Assembly: GCA_964494845.1 (NCBI GenBank)
Contig: CAZBSC010000004.1
Coordinates: 1-39,655 of the forward strand
DNA length: 39,655 bases
Direction of reading: 5' to 3'
Origin: CAYRSA01 sp964494845
GTDB taxonomy: Bacteria > Patescibacteriota > Saccharimonadia > Saccharimonadales > JAGQNJ01
Under the pieces are notes generated by a model that saw only the letters and a list, made by a program, of their open reading frames with translations, made no database searches and was not told the origin of the DNA. Position numbers and translations under genes: made by a program. Positions 6,695-14,548 of this stretch are shown here, piece by piece (position 1 is the first letter of the stretch; each line of letters begins with the position of its first letter).

Positions 6695-7339
6695 ATGAAA
6701 TTGTTACTGACATCTGGTGGATTGCGCAATAAGACAATTATCAAAGCCCTTAGCGAACTAACAGACAAGCCATTCAGCGAACTTAATGTGGCTTTTATAC
6801 CTACGGCTTTGAATGTTGAGTCTGGTGATAAAGATTGGGCGGTTGCCCAGATGGTGCGCATACAACAACTCGGTGTCAAACAGCTAGATATTGTTGACCC
6901 ATCCGCTGTCGATAAAGAGATTTGGCTCCCTAGGCTAGAAGAAAGTGACGTTATTTTTGTAAATGGCGGTAACACAACCTACCTGATGACCTGTTTCAAC
7001 GAATCTGGCCTTACGGAAGAATTGCCACAGTTGCTAAAAAGCAGAATCTATATTGGTGTTAGTGCTGGTAGCTATATTGCCACGCCTGATATTCGTTTTA
7101 ATACCGACAATACCGAAAAAGTTTTGAAAGGGCTAAATTTTGTAGACTTTGGCCTGCAGGTACACTACAAAAAACCTGATCGTCCAGTAGCTAAATCGTA
7201 TGAAGCTGTAAAGGAGCGAGTCGAAGGTTGCCCCTACGTTGTATATGCGCTCGACGATCAGATGGCTGTAAAAGTTTACGGTAAGCACATAGAGATAATT
7301 GGCGAAGGCGAACACGTGGTGTTTGAACCTAATGAATAA
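6695..7339 (+). CDS. peptidase S51 family (dipeptidase E-like)
   Basis: 214-residue cytoplasmic serine peptidase of the class I glutamine-amidotransferase-like fold. Members cleave Asp-X dipeptides or cyanophycin-type substrates. Features are the start MKLLLTSGG, the turn VNGGNTTYLM at 90-99, the nucleophile elbow GVSAGSY with Ser123, and His157 in QVHYKK as likely catalytic histidine. This pattern is typical of the YgaJ/PepE-like group. It overlaps the next gene by 8 nt (ATG 7332 lies inside its end), so the two are translationally coupled. The promoter is immediately upstream, so a leaderless start is likely. Confidence 0.88.
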   Translation: MKLLLTSGGLRNKTIIKALSELTDKPFSELNVAFIPTALNVESGDKDWAVAQMVRIQQLGVKQLDIVDPSAVDKEIWLPRLEESDVIFVNGGNTTYLMTCFNESGLTEELPQLLKSRIYIGVSAGSYIATPDIRFNTDNTEKVLKGLNFVDFGLQVHYKKPDRPVAKSYEAVKERVEGCPYVVYALDDQMAVKVYGKHIEIIGEGEHVVFEPNE

Positions 7340-8084
7340 ACGAAAATTTGAAATTATAAACAAAGCTAACGAAAAATTAGTCTGTATTGAAGTGCTGCCC
7401 TCGCCCCCCGATGGTAAGCGGTTCCCTTTAGTTATTCTGTGTCACGGTTACGGGTATTTTAAGGAAGAAGATGGAATATTCACAGAGATCGCTCAGCGTT
7501 TATCTAAAGCTGGATATGCTGTCTATTACTTTGATTTTTCTGGTTGTGGTGAAAGTGAGGGCGATTATAGCCAAACAACGTTGACCAAACTGGTCAGTGA
7601 TTTAAAATCTGTGGTCAAGGCAGTGGCGGCGTATGATTACATTGACGAAAACGAACTTAGTTTGATTAGCCACTCGTATGGCTCGAACGTGGTTATAGCG
7701 GCGCAGATTCTAGGTGTGAAACGTATTGCAATGAGTGGTTCATTCGCCAACGCATTCAAGGTTTTGAGTAGGTTGTTCCCTAGTTTTAATGAAAACGGTG
7801 TATCCACCCGGGATTCGACCAGCCCAAGGGCCGGTAAGATAGGCCCACAGTTTTGGAATGATATAAAGTCGTATGATATCCCTGATCTTATTAAAAACTT
7901 TGACTGCCCTATACTTTTCATCCATGGCAAGCTCGACACCATAGTCCCACTTGAAAATATGCAGCCTTTGTTTAATGGTGCTAAAAACCCGATTGGTCCG
8001 ATAATTCTTCAAAAGTCAGATCATGATCTAAGCCCAGAGCGAGAAAAAGCCTTCCTTTCAGTTATAGAATTTTTTGAACTTTAG
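7332..8084 (+). CDS. alpha/beta hydrolase (serine aminopeptidase/esterase-like)
   Basis: 250 residues from ATG 7332. An upstream TTG at 7299 in frame is rejected because it lies deep in the peptidase gene. Alpha/beta-hydrolase features are the oxyanion strand LVILCHGYG, the nucleophile elbow SHSYGS with Ser115, the acidic residue in HGKLDTIVP and the catalytic His in SDHDLSP near the C-terminus. No signal peptide, so it is intracellular. It is coupled to the S51 peptidase by an 8-nt overlap, suggesting a joint role in peptide or ester turnover (inference). Substrate cannot be predicted. Its final codons run into the promoter of the pentapeptide-repeat gene. Confidence 0.88.
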   Translation: MNKRKFEIINKANEKLVCIEVLPSPPDGKRFPLVILCHGYGYFKEEDGIFTEIAQRLSKAGYAVYYFDFSGCGESEGDYSQTTLTKLVSDLKSVVKAVAAYDYIDENELSLISHSYGSNVVIAAQILGVKRIAMSGSFANAFKVLSRLFPSFNENGVSTRDSTSPRAGKIGPQFWNDIKSYDIPDLIKNFDCPILFIHGKLDTIVPLENMQPLFNGAKNPIGPIILQKSDHDLSPEREKAFLSVIEFFEL

Positions 8085-8087
8085 CTT

Positions 8088-8096
8088 TGCTATTAT
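8088..8096 (+). promoter_or_regulatory. extended -10 promoter of pentapeptide-repeat gene
   Basis: TGC-TATTAT, 6 nt before ATG 8103 and 3 nt after the hydrolase stop codon. Confidence 0.6.
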
Positions 8097-8102
8097 TAGT
8101 TT

Positions 8103-8747
8103 ATGAAAGTTAATCCTCCCAGCCTCAGCGACGAGATCGAAGATGATCTTGATGCCAAAAAGACTTTGATTAGGGACGAGGCGCTGATAGAGATTAGCGT
8201 TACCCAGCAAGACCTTAGTGCTATCAAAGTCAAAGCGGCTAGTGTATCGCGCTCAAAGTTAGAAAAAGTCGATTTATCAGAGGCAGAACTAGAGCGTTTT
8301 TCAGCCAAAGACGTAGTTATAACTGGTTGTGAGCTGGCGGGAGTAAACTTTGCAGATTCGGGCTGGCGTAATATCCAGATAAACAGATCGCGTTGTAGCG
8401 GTGCGCAGTTATACAAGAGTAGCCTGAAAGACGTAGTTTTCGATGAATGCAAACTTGATCTAGTTAACTTTCGTTACAGCAAACTAGAAAATGTTATTTT
8501 TAAGGATTGTCTCCTGGACGACACGGATTTTTACTGTGCCAAACTGAAGAACGTCGAGTTCGATAACTGCATCATAAACAACATAGAGGTTTCTGCTGCA
8601 AGCATGAAAAACGTAGATTTTACCACCTCTGAGCTAGGTATAGTAAAAGGCTTGTCCGGTCTAAAAGGTGCGACAATTAGCTCGCTTCAGCTAATTAACC
8701 TAGCCCCTTACCTGGCCCAAGAAATGGAAATTATAGTTAAATACTGA
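8103..8747 (+). CDS. pentapeptide-repeat protein
   Basis: 214 residues. From about residue 55 to 180 the sequence is a series of five-residue coils of the A(D/N)LxF type (for example VDLSEAELERF, GVNFADSGW, VVFDECKLDLVNF, VIFKDCLLDDTDF, VEFDNC), giving a right-handed quadrilateral beta-helix. There is no signal peptide. Cytoplasmic pentapeptide proteins can mimic DNA and act on gyrase, but nothing here shows that role. Several Cys residues sit at the same coil face (DEC, KDC, FDNC). The start ATG 8103 has an extended -10 box 6 nt upstream and no ribosome site. Confidence 0.85.
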   Translation: MKVNPPSLSDEIEDDLDAKKTLIRDEALIEISVTQQDLSAIKVKAASVSRSKLEKVDLSEAELERFSAKDVVITGCELAGVNFADSGWRNIQINRSRCSGAQLYKSSLKDVVFDECKLDLVNFRYSKLENVIFKDCLLDDTDFYCAKLKNVEFDNCIINNIEVSAASMKNVDFTTSELGIVKGLSGLKGATISSLQLINLAPYLAQEMEIIVKY

Positions 8748-8830
8748 TAAAAACTGTGCCAGTCAGTTGTGTGTGCTCGGGATTTGTCGCTATAAAGCTA
8801 GTGTATAAATGCCACCACCATATGAAAGTA

Positions 8831-8858
8831 TTGACATTAGTTCATAAAACAGTATAAT
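8831..8858 (+). promoter_or_regulatory. consensus sigma70-type promoter of lipoprotein gene
   Basis: TTGACA (8831-8836), 16-nt spacer, TATAAT (8853-8858). It is the only near-perfect two-box promoter I found in the window. Transcription would start about 8865, leaving a ~22-nt leader without a recognisable ribosome site before ATG 8887. Confidence 0.8.
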
Positions 8859-8886
8859 ATCTTGCATTGTAATAATTTAAAGTATT

Positions 8887-9684
8887 ATGAGTAGATTTAA
8901 TCGAACAGAACGACCAGAATTAGAGAGCCCAAGCAGGAGAAAAATCCTCATAGACTTAGTAGCTACGGGTGTAGTTGTTGCTGTGGGGCCTAGTATTCTG
9001 GCTGCGTGTGGTGACACTAATGATGATGCCCGACAAGAAGGCGAAAGACGCGAAGACGCATTCGTGGACAAGTTAAAAAATGGTGGTCGTTTGGAGGTTT
9101 TCCCAGGCGTACTAAAGGTTGGTGATATGGTTAATCCAAGAAAAACACCAGTTAGAGTACAGGGCCAAAGCGAAAACACCAACCGTGCTAGGAACATCCC
9201 TGCTGATCAACAGCTAGTAGTAGTACGACCTTACTTGCTTCACGATGAAGAAGGCAGAACATGGGCAGGATACTGGGATACAGACACCGATGAGGGCGAC
9301 GGGCCAAAGGCTCTATCATGGATAGAAATGACTCACGAAACAAACAATGCCACACTTGACCCAGATAACATGTCAGCCTTTACGAAATCTGGTGAACGAT
9401 ATCTTGCGTTGACTCAGGGCGAGACTGTAACGATTATGCAAGCCAGTGATACTTCTCCTTTTGTTGTAATGCGCGATGCGCAGGATTACCCTCAGCCCGA
9501 TGACACTCCCGACAACTACGATGATGGTAGCATCGTAGACTTTGTGAACGCTGGCGCTGTTGGTATGGGTTTCCGTGTTGGTAATGGGAATGTATCTGGG
9601 GTCGTAGATGACTTGGTCCTTGCGGGTTATTCTCAGGGATTCTCTTCACCGCAGGCAGAATACAGCACCCAACTTGATAGATAA
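8887..9684 (+). CDS. putative lipoprotein with twin-arginine-like signal
   Basis: 265 residues, family not recognised. The N-terminus has SRRKILID (Arg17-Arg18), a hydrophobic run and a lipobox ILAAC with Cys41, so it is probably exported and lipid-anchored. The RR pair before the hydrophobic core resembles a Tat signal, but ordinary Sec lipoproteins can also carry Arg here. The mature part is acidic, with WAGYWDTDTDEGDG and DYPQPDDTPDNYDD segments that could bind divalent metals (inference). It has its own strong TTGACA/TATAAT promoter, unlike its neighbours. Expression is probably high. Confidence 0.75.
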   Translation: MSRFNRTERPELESPSRRKILIDLVATGVVVAVGPSILAACGDTNDDARQEGERREDAFVDKLKNGGRLEVFPGVLKVGDMVNPRKTPVRVQGQSENTNRARNIPADQQLVVVRPYLLHDEEGRTWAGYWDTDTDEGDGPKALSWIEMTHETNNATLDPDNMSAFTKSGERYLALTQGETVTIMQASDTSPFVVMRDAQDYPQPDDTPDNYDDGSIVDFVNAGAVGMGFRVGNGNVSGVVDDLVLAGYSQGFSSPQAEYSTQLDR

Positions 9685-9729
9685 GCTTCTTGGGTAAAAT
9701 TAAAAGCGTGGCCAATCGTTAAAGCTCAT

Positions 9730-9742
9730 GCTTGCTTTTTTT
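9730..9742 (+). terminator. weak candidate terminator
   Basis: A short AAGC/GCTT inverted repeat around 9722-9733 is followed by a seven-T run (9735-9741) after the lipoprotein gene. The stem is only four base pairs, so confidence is low. Confidence 0.25.
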
Positions 9743-9770
9743 CTAGCTAGGGTCTATATTTTGCATATTC

Positions 9771-10037
9771 ATGAGTGTAAGAACTAAAGTCAACCTAGCC
9801 GCCGGGGATGCATATAGGCAGTTGCGCGACGAAAAACAACAAGAGGCGGACTCCGCAATCCCAGGTGCTATCACAGTTTCATTAGCCCCCGGCAGAGAAT
9901 ATTATACTTTCAAGGCTGACGTTGACCCAAGCCAGATTCCTCCGTTTTCCCCCGAAGATGTTGTGGTTTATTTGGGCGGGCTTGGCATAGCCCCAGACGC
10001 CATTAATGGCCTGCCTGCACCAGAAGCTGAGGCTTGA
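9771..10037 (+). CDS. small hypothetical protein
   Basis: 88 residues, no signal peptide or membrane segment; family unknown. An N-terminal charged helix (YRQLRDEKQQEAD) precedes a compact region with PGREYYTFKAD and a Pro/Ala/Glu-rich end. ATG 9771 follows a TATATT/CATATT-rich sequence without a Shine-Dalgarno site. It reads without interruption, but its small size leaves some doubt. It sits between the lipoprotein and the candidate RNA that precedes the polymerase genes. Confidence 0.5.
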   Translation: MSVRTKVNLAAGDAYRQLRDEKQQEADSAIPGAITVSLAPGREYYTFKADVDPSQIPPFSPEDVVVYLGGLGIAPDAINGLPAPEAEA

Positions 10038-10047
10038 TTCAATAGAG

Positions 10048-10053
10048 TATAAT
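10048..10053 (+). promoter_or_regulatory. -10 box ahead of candidate RNA leader
   Basis: TATAAT with predicted start about 10060, just before the hairpin at 10066-10095. No TGn and no clear -35 box. Confidence 0.45.
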
Positions 10054-10059
10054 ACATGA

Positions 10060-10200
10060 TAGCGACGAGGGCATGAGTTAGTTCCATAGCCTTCGAGCTT
10101 TAAACCCTAGGACAGCATTACTCCGGTCCCTGCTGATTCCATATTCAAACACCGGCTTCCCTACTAGGAAAAACTAATCGTGAACGGCGAAGTTTTTTCA
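10060..10200 (+). ncRNA. candidate structured RNA or 5' leader of the Y-polymerase operon
   Basis: A ~140-nt gene-free segment with strong pairing. Positions 10066-10075 pair with 10085-10095 (ten pairs, one bulged A, one G-T) around a 9-nt loop. CAGCA (10112-10116) pairs with TGCTG (10131-10135), competing with CCGGT (10123-10127) pairing ACCGG (10151-10155). CCTAG near 10106-10110 can pair with CTAGG (10164-10168). AAAAACT (10168-10174) and AGTTTTT (10191-10197) form a final hairpin ending in a T run, like an intrinsic terminator. The mutually exclusive pairings plus a terminator-like end, about 60 nt before the next start codon, fit either a small RNA or an attenuating leader. No known riboswitch consensus was recognised. 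Confidence 0.45.
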
Positions 10201-10262
10201 TGAGACAGCTTTATAAAATCCCGTTCGTTCTCTTATTTTATTAAGTCTAGGAGTGTTTGAAT

Positions 10263-10547
10263 ATGGACCCTACTACTGCTGTGAATGAGCGCGTCAAGGT
10301 AATCGCCAGTTATGGCGAGGGCAAGCACGGCCCTACTTGTCTGCCGGTGCGAATGAAATACAAAAACCAAGTAATATCGTTTACGAAGCTGGCACTACGT
10401 CACCCCACCACCAAAGGCCAGCGTATGATACACGTGTTTGACATGAGCGACGGTACTAATGACTATCGTTTAGAGTTCGATGCGGAGGGCTTGGTATGGA
10501 CTCTCGTTGCCATACTGGAGGGTTCACATGCAACTACCCATCAGTAA
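10263..10547 (+). CDS. small protein encoded ahead of and overlapping Y-family polymerase
   Basis: 94 residues from ATG 10263, chosen because AGGAG (10249-10253) is nine bases upstream; an in-frame TTG at 10257 would be too close. The protein has a basic N-terminal half (VRMKYKNQVISF) and a C-terminal half with DMSDGTNDYRLEFDAEGLVWTL. This loosely resembles the small DUF6504-type partners encoded beside ImuB-like polymerases, but that is a tentative comparison. Its last 20 nt overlap the polymerase start, so translation is coupled and a physical or regulatory partnership is likely. Confidence 0.75.
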   Translation: MDPTTAVNERVKVIASYGEGKHGPTCLPVRMKYKNQVISFTKLALRHPTTKGQRMIHVFDMSDGTNDYRLEFDAEGLVWTLVAILEGSHATTHQ

Positions 10548-11784
10548 AGAGCGACCAAACGTCATGCACGTTGACCTAAATAGTGCTTTTGCTACGACCG
10601 AGCAGCAGGCGCACCCGTCCCTGCGCGGTCGGCCCGTCGCTGTGACAAACAGGCTGTCTAGGGGTGCTTGCGTGATAGCCTGCTCATACGAAGGCAAAGC
10701 CAAGGGCATAAAAGTAGGCATGCGTTTTGACGAGGCCAAGATATTGGCCCCAGATTTGGTCATGCTAGAAACTGATCCCCCAAAGTATCACTTTGTGTAT
10801 CAAAAACTAGCCCACATCATGAAGAGCTATTCACCAAATATAAAGATGAAGAGCATAGACGAGGGCATCATTGACTTTCATGGTACGCGCCAATCCATTA
10901 ATTCTCGGCCATTGAGCGTTATAGGCTACGAAATAAAAAAGCGGGTTAGAGATGAAATTGGCGACTGGATGCGGATAAATGTCGGCATAGCCCCTAATCG
11001 ATTTTTGGCAAAGTTAGCGGCGGGCTTGCACAAACCAGATGGACTAGATGTCATTACTCATAAAAACTTGCGACAGATTTACGCCCAGCTGAAGCTAACG
11101 GATTTGCCGGGCATTGCCGAACATTATGAGGCCAGGCTAAATGCCCAGGGCATAAATACGCCTTTGCAGTTTTTGGATGCGTCTTCTGATGCTCTTAGAA
11201 AAGCAGTTTTTAGATCTGTTGTGGGAGAAGATTGGTACCAGCGTTTGCGGGGTTACGAGGTAGATGATTATCAGACAAAACTAGGTAATGTCGGGAGACA
11301 ATATGTGCTCGATGTGCGTACATCAGACGAAGACACGATATTGTCTAGGTTTCAGTATTTGTGTGAAACAACTGGTCGAAAACTACGCTATAACAATGTT
11401 GATTCGCGCGGAATCTTGGTCTGGGCCTCATTCGCTAACGGCGAAGGCTGGTACAAGCGCAAAATGTTCAAAGTCCCCTTCTACACCGACAAAAGTGTTT
11501 ATGAGCGTGCTTTGTATTTATTCAACCAACGACCGAAACACATGATAGTGGCCAGCATGGGCGTTACTTGCTATCAGTTAACCCCTTCGAATCGTAGTCA
11601 AACAAGCATTTTTGAAAACATCAGCAAAGAAGAGTGGCTAACAACAGCGGTCGACGAGATAAATGAGCGCTATGGCAGTTTTGTTATTAGTTCGGCCAAT
11701 ACCATGAATAGCAAAAACATAGTGAAGCAAAAAATCCCATTCGGAGGTACTCAGTACTTTGAATTGCTACTAAGGAGTGCTTAA
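10528..11784 (+). CDS. Y-family DNA polymerase (DinB/UmuC-like translesion polymerase)
   Basis: 418 residues from ATG 10528, selected over the in-frame ATG 10480 because GGAGGG (10517-10522) is correctly spaced. Copies damaged DNA with low fidelity. Metal-binding Asp16 lies in MHVDLNSAF, with Phe21 in the steric-gate region; Asp111-Glu112 lie in KSIDEGIIDF. The palm/fingers segment ACSYEGKAKGIKVGM is typical of the family. A helix-hairpin-helix-like LTDLPGIAEHYEARL follows, then a little-finger domain at the C-terminus. The active-site carboxylates are complete, so it should be catalytic, unlike ImuB-type inactive paralogues. No obvious beta-clamp motif was seen at the very C-terminus. Part of a two-gene operon with the small protein. 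Confidence 0.92.
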   Translation: MQLPISKERPNVMHVDLNSAFATTEQQAHPSLRGRPVAVTNRLSRGACVIACSYEGKAKGIKVGMRFDEAKILAPDLVMLETDPPKYHFVYQKLAHIMKSYSPNIKMKSIDEGIIDFHGTRQSINSRPLSVIGYEIKKRVRDEIGDWMRINVGIAPNRFLAKLAAGLHKPDGLDVITHKNLRQIYAQLKLTDLPGIAEHYEARLNAQGINTPLQFLDASSDALRKAVFRSVVGEDWYQRLRGYEVDDYQTKLGNVGRQYVLDVRTSDEDTILSRFQYLCETTGRKLRYNNVDSRGILVWASFANGEGWYKRKMFKVPFYTDKSVYERALYLFNQRPKHMIVASMGVTCYQLTPSNRSQTSIFENISKEEWLTTAVDEINERYGSFVISSANTMNSKNIVKQKIPFGGTQYFELLLRSA

Positions 11785-11824
11785 AAAGTCTGACAATGTT
11801 GAAAAATAGACTATCCGCATAAGG

Positions 11825-13027
11825 TTATGGCGAATATTTTACTGCGCCGTTTTCAACGACTGTAACCCAGGCTTTGCCGGGGCTTAGTTTTATGACTTTA
11901 TTATTCGCGTCAACAAACGAAAATTGTTTTTTTCGGTCTTTTTTTGTCCACTTACCTTTTATCACAGTGCCGCCCTGGAATATAAATGCACTGCCCTCGC
12001 CCGTAGTCCTATAGACCGAATATACGCCGTCCTGAGTTCGATTCATGACTAATGCAACCACAACCTTTGGAGATAACTGTTTTTTTGTTTTCTCGTCAAT
12101 ATGTGGTTGCCCGCCCTCACTTCGTTTGTACGTATTCGACACAGAGTCGTATTTATATCCGACATTGAAAAGCGGCCCCGATAGATTCATGGTTATATTT
12201 TTGGCTGTTACCTTTGTGGCTTTCTGCTCTTTTGGTAAATGAGCGAAGCCGATGTATTGGCTTTTTTTATAGCCTTTTTGAGATTCGACTTTATTTAGGT
12301 TTTTGGTGCTTGTGTATACGTTGTGTGGGGCGTATCTGTTCGTGACCCGTTGATAGGCCTGAGAATTAGAAAATTGGTCTAGATCTTTTATATTTTGATC
12401 ACGGATTTGTTTTAATGCGGTTGGACTACCACCCACGTGGGCAACGGCACCATCAAATGGCACTAACCAATCCAAGTAATATGGGCGCACACTTCGCACT
12501 GGACCAATATAGTCGGAATCTGTGTCCTGAAAAAGCACCAAGAATCTGGTAATGCCACCCTCGGCGACTGCTTCATAAACCAACCCAGCGTCTCGGAGCC
12601 CTGACTGTGGCCGGGCATCTGGGCTATTTTCTATCATGATTGCCGTGACCTGTTTTTTGTTAACCTCTGGCTTTACCGGCAGTCCAGTCAATAGTGATGG
12701 AACCGTTTCTGGTTTTTTGATTACAGCAGATTGACTAAGCGGCGTGCTGTTGTCCTTCAGTAATGCATATGCTAGAAAACAGCCACCACCTATTATCAAC
12801 AATGCAACTACCAGTAAGGCAATTTTTTGTTTTTTGCCCAGGTTTTTATGCCAGGCAGCTAATCTCTTGTGCGGGGGAAGCTTTTTGTTAGGATCAATAG
12901 CGGCAAAATCGGGTGGCTCAGTATCTTTGGAGAATGCGTTTGCAGCAACTTGCCCAGCAACTTCATAAGCCTTGTTGCTGTCGACATCGTTCATATCTAG
13001 TGTTTCTTCTTTGTTTTTTTGGTCCAT
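11825..13027 (-). CDS. membrane-anchored DUF3048 (YerB-like) protein
   Basis: 400 residues. A ~65-residue cytoplasmic N-terminus precedes one membrane segment (IALLVVALLIIGGGCFLAYAL). The extracellular part carries the DUF3048 pattern: TAIMIENSPDARPQSGL, ITRFLVLFQD, GPVRSVRPYYLDW, AHVGGSPTALKQI and the C-terminal HNVYT and WTKKDRKKQF segments. Bacillus YerB belongs to this family; the biochemical role is not settled. It is encoded 45 nt downstream of gltX on the same strand, so it is probably cotranscribed. No clear ribosome site at the ATG. Confidence 0.9.
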   Translation of the reverse strand: MDQKNKEETLDMNDVDSNKAYEVAGQVAANAFSKDTEPPDFAAIDPNKKLPPHKRLAAWHKNLGKKQKIALLVVALLIIGGGCFLAYALLKDNSTPLSQSAVIKKPETVPSLLTGLPVKPEVNKKQVTAIMIENSPDARPQSGLRDAGLVYEAVAEGGITRFLVLFQDTDSDYIGPVRSVRPYYLDWLVPFDGAVAHVGGSPTALKQIRDQNIKDLDQFSNSQAYQRVTNRYAPHNVYTSTKNLNKVESQKGYKKSQYIGFAHLPKEQKATKVTAKNITMNLSGPLFNVGYKYDSVSNTYKRSEGGQPHIDEKTKKQLSPKVVVALVMNRTQDGVYSVYRTTGEGSAFIFQGGTVIKGKWTKKDRKKQFSFVDANNKVIKLSPGKAWVTVVENGAVKYSP

Positions 13028-13072
13028 GGTTTTTTGCCGGTGGATTTATTAATTCCAGCGCTAATGCTCTAT

Positions 13073-14509
13073 TTACAGTGTATCATAAGCGGTTTGAATA
13101 CGCTCTAGGCTTCGTTTTTTGCCCAGTACAGCCAGTGTATCCGCTAGCCCTGGGCTAGAGGGCGCCTGTGTGATAGCGATACGAATCAGGCTGAATAATA
13201 TTACTGGTTTCTGCCCCGTTTCCTCTAGCAGTTTGTTGAGTGTGTTTGTTAAATCCGTCTGACTAAAATCACTTTTTTTCAGGCTTGATATACTTTTTTC
13301 TAACAATGATTTTAGTTCTACTTTATCCAGCTTTTTTAGTTGTTTGTGCGAGCTTATTAGTTCCGGCTGTACTGGTATGTCATCAGCAAAAAAGAACCAT
13401 GTTAGATTCGGGATTTCTGCAAAAAACTTTAACCTTTCTTGTAATAGTCCTAACACTTGTTTTTTATAGTCATCATTGTAGTTTGCGGCTGTTTCAGGCC
13501 AATAGTTTTCAACTAACTTAAATAAATCCTCAAGCTTCAGCCTTCGAATGTGAGATCCATTTAGCCAAAGCAATCGTTGTTCGTCGAATCTGGCTCCACT
13601 TTTTTGCACTCTATCTAATGAGAATTTTTTAACTAGATCATCGATTGTGAAAATCTCATCTTTTGTACCATCGTTCCACCCTAAGGTTGCTAAAAAGTTG
13701 ACCATTGCCTCGGGAAGATAACCTTCATCTCGGTAATCTAAAATATCTTTTGCACCATCTCGTTTGCCCAATTTTTTATTCCCGGAGGCCGCCAGTATAT
13801 GTGGCACGGTTGCAAAAATAGGATGCTTTAGCCCAAGAGCCTCGTAGAGGTTAATATAGTTTGGCATCGATGAGATAAACTCTTGCCCACGTATAATGTG
13901 GGAAATTTTCATTTCGGAGTCATCGACTATATGGGCAAAGTTATAGGTTGGGTAACCATCTGATTTAATAAGGATAAAGTCGTCAACAACTTCAGGGCCC
14001 GTGCTTAGGTCGCCCATAATTTCATCATGCCATTTATAGGGCTTCGGATCGGATTTGAAACGAAGCGGCATAGAACCATCCCAGGTTGGCGGGTTCTCTG
14101 GCCTGTGATTGCGAAATAAAAATGGTTGTTTTGCCTTCTGCGCAGCTTCGCGGAATTGCTGAGTTTGCTCGTTTGTGTATGGATCGGCATATGCCCGGCC
14201 ACTAGCTACAAGTTTGTCCGCCCACTTTTTATATATGTCCAAGCGTTCACTCTGTCGGTATGGGCCATACTGGCCATCTGCATCAGGGCCTTCTTCCCAC
14301 TGTATACCTAGCCATTTCAAAGATTCCAATATATGTTTTTCGGATCCTGCAATTTCCCTGTTTTTGTCAGTGTCCTCTATTCTCAGTATAAAAGTACCGT
14401 GGTTTTGTTTTGCTACTAACCATGCGAATAAAGCTGTGCGCACCCCACCAACGTGCATATACCCGGTTGGGCTTGGGCAAAAACGCGTTCTGACATCTCG
14501 ATTGCTCAT
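13073..14509 (-). CDS. gltX: glutamyl-tRNA synthetase
   Basis: Charges tRNA-Glu (and in many bacteria tRNA-Gln) with glutamate. 478 residues, the usual length. Class I signatures are CPSPTGYMHVGG at 11-22 (HIGH equivalent) and KLGKRDGA at 246-253 (KMSKS equivalent). RIEDTDKNR and the domain order catalytic, then all-helical anticodon binding, are typical. No gatCAB genes are in the window to tell whether it is nondiscriminating. ATG 14509 is preceded by TGT-TACAAT ending 7 nt upstream and no Shine-Dalgarno sequence. The substrate tRNA-Glu is encoded at 6079. Confidence 0.97.
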   Translation of the reverse strand: MSNRDVRTRFCPSPTGYMHVGGVRTALFAWLVAKQNHGTFILRIEDTDKNREIAGSEKHILESLKWLGIQWEEGPDADGQYGPYRQSERLDIYKKWADKLVASGRAYADPYTNEQTQQFREAAQKAKQPFLFRNHRPENPPTWDGSMPLRFKSDPKPYKWHDEIMGDLSTGPEVVDDFILIKSDGYPTYNFAHIVDDSEMKISHIIRGQEFISSMPNYINLYEALGLKHPIFATVPHILAASGNKKLGKRDGAKDILDYRDEGYLPEAMVNFLATLGWNDGTKDEIFTIDDLVKKFSLDRVQKSGARFDEQRLLWLNGSHIRRLKLEDLFKLVENYWPETAANYNDDYKKQVLGLLQERLKFFAEIPNLTWFFFADDIPVQPELISSHKQLKKLDKVELKSLLEKSISSLKKSDFSQTDLTNTLNKLLEETGQKPVILFSLIRIAITQAPSSPGLADTLAVLGKKRSLERIQTAYDTL

Positions 14510-14516
14510 AGCAAGT

Positions 14517-14525
14517 ATTGTAACA
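14517..14525 (-). promoter_or_regulatory. extended -10 promoter of gltX
   Basis: TGT-TACAAT on the minus strand, 7 nt before ATG 14509. Confidence 0.65.
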
Positions 14526-14548
14526 GATTGGTTATTGTGGAAAGTTCT

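Noticed and set aside
10480..10527. Longer N-terminus of the Y-family polymerase (ATG 10480)
   Set aside because: GGAGGG is correctly spaced for ATG 10528 and the extra residues are not part of the family.
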